From: Aliiroseovarius salicola
GTDB taxonomy: Bacteria; Pseudomonadota; Alphaproteobacteria; Rhodobacterales; Rhodobacteraceae
Assembly: GCF_027891095.1 (NCBI RefSeq)
Contig: NZ_JAQIIO010000007.1
Span: forward strand, 85,056 to 149,055
Length of the DNA: 64,000 bases
Reading direction: 5' to 3'
The notes beneath the pieces are model-generated. The model was not told the DNA's origin. It was given only the letters and a program-made list of their open reading frames with translations, and did no database searches. Each line of letters opens with the position of its first letter. Position 1 is the first letter of the stretch. Positions 1-7,199 of this stretch are shown piece after piece. The translations under genes were made by a program, and so were the position numbers.

Positions 1-469
1 CCGCGCCGATGATGGCCGCGCTTTGACCGGTGGCGGGACCAACGGCAATTTCTTCGACCCAGCCTTGTTCCCATGCGGTGTCGGTGATGTATTTCTCAAC
101 CGCGCCGATGGTGACGGTGCCGTGGCCGGATTGTTCGATCACGCAATTGCCTTCACACAGTCGGTCCTGCGGGCAGATGCGGCCGCAGATTTCCGGAAAA
201 GTGTTGGTGGATTGCGAAAGTTCGTAAGCCTCTTGCAAGCGTCCGGTAGCGGTCATGCGCAGCCAATCGGGGATGTTGTTGTGCAGCGGGCAATGGGACT
301 GACAATAGGGCACACCACATTGGCTGCATCGGCTGGCCTGCTCAGCGGCCTTTGCGGTGGCGAACTCGGCATAGATTTCCTGAAAATCTTCTTTGCGAGT
401 TTCAGCCGAACGCTTTTCGGGCATATCGCGGTCGACATTCACAAATTTCAACATCGGCTGTTTGGCCAT
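1..469 (-). CDS. gltD: Glutamate synthase (NADPH) small subunit, 5' part, cut by window edge
   Basis: The minus strand from an ATG at 469 encodes 156 residues that run off the left edge. The product supplies electrons from NADPH to the GltB large subunit for glutamate synthesis in the cytoplasm. Two cysteine groups are visible: C48, C51, C56, C60 (CSQCGVPYCQSHC) and C95, C99, C105, C109, the N-terminal 4Fe-4S ligands of the family. A GGAGAG ribosome site lies just before the ATG. The FAD and NADPH domains lie outside the window; GxGxxG-like residues only begin at the edge. A GltD-like subunit of another flavoprotein (for example PreT) is the main alternative. Confidence 0.9.
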   Translation of the reverse strand, partial: MAKQPMLKFVNVDRDMPEKRSAETRKEDFQEIYAEFATAKAAEQASRCSQCGVPYCQSHCPLHNNIPDWLRMTATGRLQEAYELSQSTNTFPEICGRICPQDRLCEGNCVIEQSGHGTVTIGAVEKYITDTAWEQGWVEEIAVGPATGQSAAIIGA

Positions 470-713
470 TCTTTGCTCTCCGTCACTAGAGCGTTTCGCG
501 GATGAAACGCGGGCTGGGTGTGCCCTTGTAAATAAGGCCGGAGAAAATGAAAAGTCAATAATGCTTACCTATATGTCGCTTTTTGTAATTTATTTCACCA
601 AAAAGTTCGCAGGTTCAGTAAAAATAGGTCAGAAAGGGTGATATATATTTCCACTTCCCTTTCCTGTCAGGGAGTTTAGCTTGCCTATAATCAACGAAAA
701 CAGGCTTTTCCCC

Positions 714-1517
714 ATGTCTCTCGCCCATCTGTTCCTTGTTGCGATCATACAGGGAATCACCGAATTCCTTCCAGTGTCCTCGTCCGGGCATCTGGTTTTG
801 GTGCCAGTACTGACCGGATATCCCGATCAAGGGCAGGTGATTGATGTGGCAGTCCATCTGGGCACGCTGATGGCGGTGATAATGTTTTTCTGGCGCGATG
901 TGAGCATGGGGCTTGCGGGTGTTCCGCGTATGCTCACCGGGCGGATCGATACGCCGGGGGCAAAGCTCGCATTTCTGTTGATGATCGCCACGATCCCTGC
1001 CGTGCTGTTTGGCTTGATGCTGAAATTGACGGGGCTGGATGACGCGATGCGTTCGGTCAAGGTGATCGCCTGGACCATGCTGGGGTTTGGTATCGTTCTT
1101 TATGTGGTGGACCAAAGGGGAGCAGAGACCAAGACTGCCGGGGATTGGTCGCTCAGGGATGCCATCATCATGGGGCTGTGGCAGGCCGTGGCGCTTATAC
1201 CCGGTTCGTCGCGGTCCGGTGTGACCATCACCGGCGCGCGCGCGCTGGGATATCAGCGGTCAGATGGGGCGAAGCTTGCCATGCTGATGTCAATTCCGAC
1301 AATTTTTGCCTCGGGTGTGCTGTTGGGCGCAGAGGTGATTGCCGATGCCAATATCCAGGCGGCCAAGGATGGAGCCATCGCTGCGGGGCTCTCTTTTGTT
1401 TCAGCACTCCTCGCGCTCAGTTTGATGATGCGTCTGCTGCGGTCGGTCAGTTTCACGCCCTACGTGATCTATCGCGTGGTGCTGGGGCTGGGGCTCTTGC
1501 TCTTCGCCTATAGCTGA
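714..1517 (+). CDS. uppP: Undecaprenyl-diphosphatase
   Basis: This integral membrane phosphatase of the BacA/UppP family recycles undecaprenyl diphosphate to the monophosphate carrier used for peptidoglycan synthesis. The N-terminal motif GITEFLPVSSSGH (catalytic glutamate E17) and the second motif PGSSRSGVTITGAR are both present, separated by several hydrophobic helices. From the ATG at 714 it is 267 residues, usual for the family. A TTG at 681 with a GGAG six bases upstream would add 11 residues and is a real alternative start. The gene diverges from gltD and ends in a shared bidirectional terminator. Confidence 0.93.
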   Translation: MSLAHLFLVAIIQGITEFLPVSSSGHLVLVPVLTGYPDQGQVIDVAVHLGTLMAVIMFFWRDVSMGLAGVPRMLTGRIDTPGAKLAFLLMIATIPAVLFGLMLKLTGLDDAMRSVKVIAWTMLGFGIVLYVVDQRGAETKTAGDWSLRDAIIMGLWQAVALIPGSSRSGVTITGARALGYQRSDGAKLAMLMSIPTIFASGVLLGAEVIADANIQAAKDGAIAAGLSFVSALLALSLMMRLLRSVSFTPYVIYRVVLGLGLLLFAYS

Positions 1518-1532
1518 CGGATCGTCGGCAAT

Positions 1533-1564
1533 AAAAAAGGCGCAACCCAAGCTGCGCCTTTTTT
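1533..1564. terminator. Bidirectional intrinsic terminator
   Basis: Twelve-base arms (1533-1544 and 1553-1564) pair perfectly around an 8-base loop. The GC-rich core GGCGCA/TGCGCC is flanked by A6 and T6 tracts, so it can stop both uppP and the convergent SDR gene. Confidence 0.9.
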
Positions 1565-1583
1565 GAATGTATGTTGCGTGATC

Positions 1584-2564
1584 TCAGGTTTTGAGGTTCT
1601 TCGCAGAAGCCGTGATGTCGGCATATTGGCCGCTGTCGCGGAAACGCCAGAGATAGTCCGGCAAAATGGCGTCCATCGCTTTCGGCTCAATCTTAAGATC
1701 GGCAAACGACTTCGCCCCTTCACTGACCACATTGTCCACGCCAAGGTTTTTAACCTGATCGCGCGACAGAAGCGATGGTACGAGGCCGCCTGTTACAGTC
1801 TGCACCATATCAAAGGCCCAGGCCTGAACGCGCGCCACGACTGGCGGAAGGTTCAAGACGAGTCGGCGGCGCTGGATGTGATCCAGCATGCGCTGCATCA
1901 ACTCGCGGAAGCTTTCCACATTCGGTCCGCCCAGTTCATATATGCCAGCTTCGGCTTCGCCCAGAATGCCTTTTTCGACCGCAGCGGCCACGTCATCAAC
2001 ATGGACAGGCTGAAACTTAGTGTCTGCGCCAACGATGGGCAAAACCGGACCAAAACGAGTCATTCCGGCAAAGCGGTTGAAGAAATTGTCCTCTTGTCCG
2101 AACACGATTGAGGGGCGCAGGATCACCGCCCCCGGATATGCGGCCTGTACAGCAGCTTCGCCAGCGGCTTTGGTGCGGCCGTATTCGCTGGGGCTTTCCG
2201 GATCGGCACCGATGGCCGAGATGTGCACCAGTTGGTTCACACCCTCTTCGGTGGCAATCTTGGCCACGCGCCCGGCACCTTCGGCGTGCACGGCATCAAA
2301 GCTGTTCTTGCCAATTGACAGAAGAACGCCCACGCAGTTCACAACTGCATCAGCCCCCTGCATTGCAGCGCGTACCGATGCGTCATCTCGGATGTTGCAC
2401 AGGATCGGTTCAACCTGTCCGACGGCTCCGTAAGGTTTGACAAACAGCGCCTCGTTCGGGCGACGCACGGCAACGCGCACGCGCCAGCCCTGCTTGGCCA
2501 TGCGACGCGCCACATAGCGCCCCACAAACCCGGATCCGCCATAAATGGTCACTAGCTTGGACAT
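1584..2564 (-). CDS. NDUFA9-like atypical SDR (NAD(P)-binding epimerase fold)
   Basis: The 326-residue protein begins with a Rossmann nucleotide-binding motif (TIYGGSGFVGRYVARR, residues 7-22) and continues as an atypical short-chain dehydrogenase. It resembles the complex I NDUFA9-type family found in alphaproteobacteria. YGRTK near residue 130 is the SDR catalytic-type YxxxK, and LRPSIVFG is a usual strand of the fold. NDUFA9 homologues are accessory to complex I or are epimerase-like; which applies here cannot be told from sequence alone. The start at 2564 has a strong AAGGAGG. The gene stands alone, convergent with uppP. Confidence 0.85.
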   Translation of the reverse strand: MSKLVTIYGGSGFVGRYVARRMAKQGWRVRVAVRRPNEALFVKPYGAVGQVEPILCNIRDDASVRAAMQGADAVVNCVGVLLSIGKNSFDAVHAEGAGRVAKIATEEGVNQLVHISAIGADPESPSEYGRTKAAGEAAVQAAYPGAVILRPSIVFGQEDNFFNRFAGMTRFGPVLPIVGADTKFQPVHVDDVAAAVEKGILGEAEAGIYELGGPNVESFRELMQRMLDHIQRRRLVLNLPPVVARVQAWAFDMVQTVTGGLVPSLLSRDQVKNLGVDNVVSEGAKSFADLKIEPKAMDAILPDYLWRFRDSGQYADITASAKNLKT

Positions 2565-2728
2565 CGAAGTCCTCCTTGCAAATCTCGCGCAGATGCATAT
2601 CGCATATCTCGCGCAAATGAATAGCTTTCCGAGACCGGATGAGCAAGGCAGAATGCTTTTTCTGAGAATCCGACATTATCCGCTTGACGCCCCCCTCAAC
2701 ACCCATTAAATCGCCCCTCACCAACCGT

Positions 2729-2815
2729 GCCCAGATGGCGGAATTGGTAGACGCGCTAGCTTCAGGTGCTAGTGTCCGTATGGACGTGGAGGTTCGAGTC
2801 CTCTTCTGGGCACCA
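2729..2815 (+). tRNA. tRNA-Leu (CAG)
   Basis: The acceptor arms GCCCAGA and TCTGGGC close an 87-nt cloverleaf with encoded A-CCA at 2812-2815. The anticodon loop TTCAGGT puts CAG at 2763-2765, reading CUG. A long variable arm (GTCCGTATGGAC) follows, as in class II tRNAs, and the T loop is GGTTCGAGTCC. Its last 14 bases are repeated at 3925-3938, so this tRNA appears to be the integration target of the element that follows. Confidence 0.96.
2802..2815 (+). repeat. Left attachment repeat (tRNA 3' end)
   Basis: The 14-base sequence TCTTCTGGGCACCA forms the 3' end of tRNA-Leu and recurs exactly at 3925-3938 in the same orientation. This is the pattern left when a tyrosine-recombinase element inserts into a tRNA and rebuilds its 3' end. 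Confidence 0.75.
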
Positions 2816-2872
2816 TTAAATCCCGATAAGATATTGTAGTTAAACGAAAAGCTGTTTCGCGGGAGTCGAACC

Positions 2873-2891
2873 GTAGAACAAATCGTTGAAC
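2873..2891 (+). repeat. Paired heptamer, left end (candidate integrase arm site)
   Basis: GTAGAAC (2873-2879) and GTTGAAC (2885-2891) lie 12 bases apart. The whole 19-base unit matches the right-end unit at 3821-3839 at 17 of 19 positions. Position and spacing suggest arm-type binding sites for the element's recombinase; this is inference. Confidence 0.5.
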
Positions 2892-2912
2892 AATTCCTTC
2901 AAATACACATTC

Positions 2913-3248
2913 ATGAAGTCCGGCATCTATTACTTCGTGCGCCGGGTGCCGAAACATCTTTCAGATCATTACATAACTAATAAGATTAGCTTTTCCCTGA
3001 GAGCCAAATCAGAATTCTTAGCCAAAAAGCGAGCGCAGAAATTCGCTGAACAACTGGATGATCATTGGTTCGCAATGGGCGTCGACAATGATCCCACTTT
3101 CAGTCGTTATCTGTCTGTTGCGATTCCTACACCCACCGGAGCGACCCTCAGGAGGCCCTACATTTCGCCTTCGCGATTGGTTGGTTTGTGCGTATTATAT
3201 AGAGCATCGAGCAATATGATTTTGAGAAGTTTAGATGAACGAGATTAA
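2913..3248 (+). pseudogene. Truncated tyrosine recombinase (DUF6538-type integrase N-terminus)
   Basis: From the ATG at 2913 the first ~55 residues (MKSGIYYFVRRVPKHLSDHY onward, then SFSLRAKSEFLAKKRAQKFA) match the N-terminal DUF6538 region of phage-type integrases common in Rhodobacteraceae. After roughly base 3090 the likeness stops and the frame runs through unrelated sequence to 3248. No SAM-like core-binding domain and no catalytic R...HxxR...Y residues follow. It is therefore an integrase stump that lost its catalytic domain by deletion, and it points away from the tRNA as expected. No clear ribosome site precedes it. Confidence 0.75.
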
Positions 3249-3771
3249 CAGCAGAGATCATGTCAAACATGATCCCTTTCTGACATGGGAACTATACGCG
3301 ATCATTGGCCGGATAATGTTCCTGTGGTCATCGACCGAGAAGGACCTGCGAAGGGAGATTAGCCGCCTGCACCCCGCCGTCGAAAAAAAGAAAACACATC
3401 AGATTTCCCGGTTAATAAAGCTTTGGAAAGCTCTACTTTTAGAAAGCGCAGTGGAAGGTCCAGCGCATGAAGAAATCATTGAAGCGGCATACCTTCGGCT
3501 GAACAAAGCTCTTGATGTCAGAAATCGACTAACACATGGCCTGACGGGTTTGGAGGGCAGTCAGGAAGGCTGCAAAGAAACCGCGTATTTGTACACGGAG
3601 CTAAATGGCAAGAAGCAGAAAATCTCACTCACGGAACTGGAAGAAACCGCCGACAGCCTGAACAAAGTTTATAGCTATATGACTACCGTTTACTTTTGGA
3701 CCCAAAAACCAATCCAGCCTTATGAAGAGATTGCCTACAACGAATTTCGAAATCGGATTGTTATTCGTTGA
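3235..3771 (+). CDS. HEPN-like helical protein of unknown function
   Basis: This 178-residue protein is predicted largely helical and has no signal peptide or membrane span. The sequence VRNRLTHG around residues 95-102 gives R96-x4-H101, the Rx4-6H pattern of HEPN ribonucleases and HEPN-fold accessory proteins. The rest is not recognised. It is the only intact gene in the tRNA-Leu element remnant, and its codon use is more AT-rich than the flanks, which fits acquisition by transfer. HEPN proteins often serve in toxin-antitoxin or anti-phage roles, but no partner gene is present, so that role is only inferred. The short ORF makes chance motif occurrence possible. Confidence 0.6.
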   Translation: MNEINSRDHVKHDPFLTWELYAIIGRIMFLWSSTEKDLRREISRLHPAVEKKKTHQISRLIKLWKALLLESAVEGPAHEEIIEAAYLRLNKALDVRNRLTHGLTGLEGSQEGCKETAYLYTELNGKKQKISLTELEETADSLNKVYSYMTTVYFWTQKPIQPYEEIAYNEFRNRIVIR

Positions 3772-3820
3772 GCTAAGGCCGATGTTCTACAGCCGATGAA
3801 GAAAACTGCATGCTGATGCT

Positions 3821-3839
3821 GTAGAACAAACCGTAGAAC
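3821..3839 (+). repeat. Paired heptamer, right end (candidate integrase arm site)
   Basis: GTAGAAC occurs at 3821-3827 and 3833-3839, again 12 bases apart, and once inverted (GTTCTAC) at 3784-3790. It mirrors the pair at 2873-2891 near the other end of the element. Confidence 0.5.
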
Positions 3840-3924
3840 TAAAAGCACAATGTAACCAATTTCCCCAGATCAGTGTTTTACCGTCTTACAGTAACTTATG
3901 AGATCACCACACGGAGATGATGGG

Positions 3925-3938
3925 TCTTCTGGGCACCA
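3925..3938 (+). repeat. Right attachment repeat
   Basis: An exact copy of the last 14 bases of tRNA-Leu, including CCA, with no cloverleaf upstream. It marks the distal border of the integrated segment, 119 bases before the rluA start. Confidence 0.75.
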
Positions 3939-4056
3939 CATCTTTATCGAATATGGTAATGATACATCACTCGAAAGATCGGGTGATTTTGCGATTTGGA
4001 TTCGCATCCCAATGCTTCCCTTGCCACATCTGCCACTCCCCGCTATCCCGCCATAC

Positions 4057-4704
4057 ATGAGTGACACCTACGCGCCACCGCAAGACCCCTTGGTGATTCT
4101 GCACCACGACCATGAATTGCTTGTGGTCGATAAGCCCTCAGGGCTCTTGTCTGTACCGGGCAAGGGTGAGCATCTGGCCGATTGCCTAATTGCTCGCATT
4201 CAGGCGGTGTTTCCCGAAGCCCTTCTGGTGCACCGGCTCGACAGGGATACTTCAGGTGTGATGGTCTTTGCACTCACTCCCCACGCGCAGCGCCATCTGG
4301 GTTTGCAATTTGAAAAGCGGCAGATGAAGAAAACCTATGTGGCGCGCGTCTGGGGCGAAATGGCCGAGAAAGAAGGCACGGTGGATCTGCCGCTGATCGT
4401 CGACTGGCCCAACCGCCCGAAACAGCATGTGAATTTCGAAACCGGCAAACCCGCGCAGACCGACTGGAAGGTGATGCGCTATGAAAATGGCAACACCCGC
4501 GTACGCCTTTTTCCCAAGACCGGCCGCAGCCACCAGCTTCGCGTGCATATGCTCGAGCTTGGCCACCCGATCCTCGGAGATCCGTTTTACGCCACCGGTG
4601 GGGCCCTGAACGCCCCCCGATTGATGCTGCACGCCGAAAGCCTGCGCCTGCGTCACCCGGATGGCGGCAGGGGTATGAATTTCCGTGCCAAAACCCCGTT
4701 CTGA
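4057..4704 (+). CDS. rluA: Pseudouridine synthase RluA (23S rRNA / tRNA)
   Basis: The 215-residue protein follows the small RluA type (E. coli RluA has 219). Visible motifs are VVDKPSGLLSVPG (about 23-35), HRLDRDTSG with the catalytic aspartate at D62, DWPNRPKQ, ETGKPAQT, and GRSHQLRVHM near the C-terminus. The family isomerises uridine 746 of 23S rRNA and uridine 32 of some tRNAs. The ATG at 4057 gives the normal N-terminus; in-frame starts at 4012 and 3898 add residues with no family match, and the latter would read across the right att repeat. No S20-type strong ribosome site is seen. Confidence 0.93.
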   Translation: MSDTYAPPQDPLVILHHDHELLVVDKPSGLLSVPGKGEHLADCLIARIQAVFPEALLVHRLDRDTSGVMVFALTPHAQRHLGLQFEKRQMKKTYVARVWGEMAEKEGTVDLPLIVDWPNRPKQHVNFETGKPAQTDWKVMRYENGNTRVRLFPKTGRSHQLRVHMLELGHPILGDPFYATGGALNAPRLMLHAESLRLRHPDGGRGMNFRAKTPF

Positions 4705-4859
4705 TCCAACTTTCCTCTTGCTGAAAATATCCCGGGGTTCAAGGGGCAGAGCCCCTTGCGTGTTGTGACTGGTGAAAACGTCAGTTGACGAAACGTCACC
4801 CTCCTTGCCCTTTCCCCCCTTATTTGATTGAGTGATTGGACCCATCAAGAGAGGTCCAG

Positions 4860-5987
4860 ATGTTCCAACCCGTCATCACCGGTACCGGTGTCTTCACCCC
4901 TACCGAAACCATTTCGAACGCCGAGCTGGTTCAAGCCTTCAACGCTTATGCCGACCGGGTGAATGCCGAAAACGCCGATGCGATCGCGGCGGGGGAAATG
5001 GAGCCGATTGGCCACTCGAGCGAAGAGTTCATCGTCAATGCTTCGGGCATTCACCAGCGCTATGTGATGGATAAGACCGGTGTGCTGGACCCTGCGGTGA
5101 TGCATCCCAAGCTGCGTGAACGTGCCGACAACGAGCCGGGGATCATGACTGAGATGGCGTTGGGTGCCTGCAATCAGGCGCTTGCCAAGTCCGGGGTCTC
5201 GGCGGATGAGATCGATCTCGTGATCTGTGCCGCCTCGAACCACGAGCGCGCCTATCCCGCCATCGCGGTCGAAATCCAGCAGGCGCTGGGCGCGGGGGGG
5301 TTTGGGTTTGACATGAATGTTGCCTGCTCTTCGGCCACCTTCGGCATTCAGGCCGCCGCTGACATGATCCGCTCTGGCTCGGTGAAAAAGGCGCTGGTGG
5401 TCAACCCTGAGATCTGCTCGGCCCATCTGGAATGGCGCGACCGGGATTGTCACTTCATCTTTGGCGATGTCTGCACCGCGACCGTGCTGGAGCGTAAAGA
5501 GGACGCCAAGGGCGCGCATTTCGAGATCCTTGGCACCAAATGCCTGACCCAGTTTTCCAACAATATCCGCAACAACAACGGTTTCCTGCGCCGGACCCGC
5601 GAAGAGGGAAGCGAGCTGCCGGATCGCCGCGACATGCAGTTCATGCAGAATGGCCGCAAAGTGTTCAAAGAAGTGCTGCCGATCGTGTCGAAACACATCC
5701 TCGGCCAAATGGAAGAGCTGGGTGTGGGGCAGGGTGATCTGAAACGGATCTGGCTGCATCAGGCCAACAAAACCATGAATGATTTTATCGGGAAGAAAGT
5801 GATGGGTCGCGTGCCGGAAGAGGGCGAGCAACCCAACATCCTGCAAGACTACGCCAACACGTCCTCGGCCGGGTCAATCATCGCATTTTCCAAATACTCC
5901 GACGATCTGGCGCCCGGTGACACCGGGGTGATCTGTTCGTTTGGCGCGGGTTATTCTGTGGGGTCGGTTGTGGTGCGGCGGGGGTAA
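4860..5987 (+). CDS. Beta-ketoacyl-ACP synthase III family protein
   Basis: This 375-residue condensing enzyme has the thiolase fold. C156 lies in NVACSSATFG, the histidine in WLHQANK and the asparagine in YANTSSAG, giving the Cys-His-Asn triad of KAS III enzymes that join an acyl-CoA to malonyl-ACP. It is longer than housekeeping FabH (~320) because of an insertion at residues ~30-60, and it is not beside plsX or other fab genes. It is probably a second KAS III-like enzyme with a different acyl substrate. The ATG at 4860 follows GAGAGG; an in-frame ATG at 4836 is less likely. Confidence 0.85.
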   Translation: MFQPVITGTGVFTPTETISNAELVQAFNAYADRVNAENADAIAAGEMEPIGHSSEEFIVNASGIHQRYVMDKTGVLDPAVMHPKLRERADNEPGIMTEMALGACNQALAKSGVSADEIDLVICAASNHERAYPAIAVEIQQALGAGGFGFDMNVACSSATFGIQAAADMIRSGSVKKALVVNPEICSAHLEWRDRDCHFIFGDVCTATVLERKEDAKGAHFEILGTKCLTQFSNNIRNNNGFLRRTREEGSELPDRRDMQFMQNGRKVFKEVLPIVSKHILGQMEELGVGQGDLKRIWLHQANKTMNDFIGKKVMGRVPEEGEQPNILQDYANTSSAGSIIAFSKYSDDLAPGDTGVICSFGAGYSVGSVVVRRG

Positions 5988-6048
5988 GTGACAGTTTGCT
6001 CAACGAAAACCAAGATACTGACCCAGCCAAACACATGTGAGGCAACAT

Positions 6049-6390
6049 ATGCCATTGCTTGATCTACCATTGACACCTCCACCAAAGATTAAACTGTCGC
6101 GCTTGCGTGATATCGGGTGGTCGATTTGGGACCCAATTGGTTTGCTTCGTTCGGAGCAAAAATGGGACGATAAAGAGTGTCTTACCTTTGCAGATGAGTA
6201 CGATGGGTATCTTGTACAAGCGGCAGGTCAGTTACGGCGCGGTGCGCCAGATTCTGACGTTGTAGACTATCTCGTTCAGATCGAATCTGAGCATATGGGC
6301 TTGGGCACGGGCAATGGTGCATTGAATCGCGCCAAAAGGGTCGTCGACGCAATTCACGCAGACAAGGAACTTTGGACTTATCCGGAGTAG
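6049..6390 (+). CDS. Small conserved hypothetical protein
   Basis: A 113-residue soluble protein with a GAGG seven bases before the ATG at 6049. Phrases such as LRDIGWSIWDPIGL and FADEYDGYL are of a kind seen in uncharacterised alphaproteobacterial proteins, but I cannot name a function. No signal peptide, metal site or membrane span is visible. It stands alone after the KAS III gene. Confidence 0.6.
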   Translation: MPLLDLPLTPPPKIKLSRLRDIGWSIWDPIGLLRSEQKWDDKECLTFADEYDGYLVQAAGQLRRGAPDSDVVDYLVQIESEHMGLGTGNGALNRAKRVVDAIHADKELWTYPE

Positions 6391-6411
6391 TACTTTTGTT
6401 TGTTGAGACAA

Positions 6412-6506
6412 AAAGAGCCCGCAAAACGCGAGTCGTTTTGTATGTCTAATGACCGGGATCACCCATTGAACCAACCCGACACGGCTTTCACTTCTAAGAA
6501 ATCCTC
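6412..6506 (-). pseudogene. 3' end of a decayed aldehyde dehydrogenase paralogue
   Basis: Bases 6412-6506 match the 3' end and terminator of the intact aldehyde dehydrogenase at 8879-8973 at roughly 80-85% by eye. The minus strand keeps an open C-terminus EDFLEVKAVSGWFNG and a TGA at 6459-6461, with mostly synonymous differences from the intact copy. Beyond 6506 the likeness is lost. The remaining 180 bases to 6686 hold no gene I can support. Confidence 0.7.
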
Positions 6507-6686
6507 TCCCCTTCGGCACGCTGATATTGCTGTATACCCCGCAGCGTGAAACCCTCAATTTGAGTGGGTTTTACAGATTTTGGCTGGGCGCTTGGCCCCC
6601 GCAGCATTTGGTGGTTCCGCACGGTGTTCTTGTAATGATGGCGGGTATGCGCTCAACTAAGTGCAGAAAAGAAAAAGGGGGATGAG

Positions 6687-7112
6687 ATGTCGCTAGCAAA
6701 TGATTTGGCGCTGACGGTTCATATTCTGGGCTTGTTCATGGGTGGGGCTTCGGCCTTTGGATTACCGGTCATCGGGGCGCTTGCCGCCAAGGCTGAGCTT
6801 GAACACAAACCTGTCTTGGGGCGGGCGGTCAAACCGCTCAAAATGATTGGCCATATTGGTCTTGGATTGATCCTGGTCACAGGCATCCTGATGGCAACTG
6901 CCGGGGGTGTATGGAGTTCCGGGCCGTTCATATTCTGGATAAAACTGGTAGCGGTAGGAGCTTTGATTGCAGGGATTGTCGTTGCCGGAAAAACCGGTGC
7001 GCTTGCCATGGCCGGTGATGCCGAGGCGGCTGCGAAGATGCCGAAGCTTAGTATGTTCAACATTGGCATGGGTGTCTTGGTCGTACTGTTTGCAGTGCTT
7101 GCGTTTAACTAA
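6687..7112 (+). CDS. Four-helix integral membrane protein, unknown function
   Basis: The 141-residue protein has four hydrophobic stretches (about residues 8-30, 50-70, 78-98 and 120-140) and little soluble sequence. It resembles small uncharacterised inner-membrane proteins of proteobacteria. An AAGGGGGA precedes the ATG. It sits between two fragments of a decayed aldehyde dehydrogenase, so its insertion may have split that gene. No partner gene suggests a role. Confidence 0.65.
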   Translation: MSLANDLALTVHILGLFMGGASAFGLPVIGALAAKAELEHKPVLGRAVKPLKMIGHIGLGLILVTGILMATAGGVWSSGPFIFWIKLVAVGALIAGIVVAGKTGALAMAGDAEAAAKMPKLSMFNIGMGVLVVLFAVLAFN

Positions 7113-7166
7113 AACGTTCGGCGTACTCACTGGGGTCACAATCACATTGCTTCTTCATTTGGCTGA

Positions 7167-7195
7167 CGTTGGCTTCGACCATGCCGGAGCGTATT
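7167..7195 (-). pseudogene. Internal fragment of the decayed aldehyde dehydrogenase
   Basis: The minus strand reads RSGMVEAN, matching the intact aldehyde dehydrogenase around 9057-9085. In the intact gene this point lies about 85 bases from the 3' end fragment; here the two pieces are ~660 bases apart with the four-helix gene between them. The flank carries an in-frame stop. Confidence 0.6.
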
Positions 7196-7199
7196 TAGC

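Larger units (their letters stand above)
2816..3938 (+). mobile_element. 1.1-kb remnant of a tRNA-Leu-integrated element
   Basis: The segment lies between two copies of the tRNA 3' end and is visibly more AT-rich than its neighbours. It carries an integrase stump reading away from the tRNA, one intact 178-residue ORF with a HEPN-like motif, and paired GTAGAAC-type heptamers near both ends. It is far too short to be a working island, so it is read as an internally deleted genomic island or prophage. The boundaries are inferred from the direct repeat. Confidence 0.7.

Noticed and set aside
3898..4704. 268-residue start for rluA
   Set aside because: The extra N-terminus would read through the right att repeat and has no RluA likeness.
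4845..5846. 333-residue minus-strand ORF
   Set aside because: It is the complement of the KAS III gene, with histidine- and arginine-rich sequence and no family likeness.
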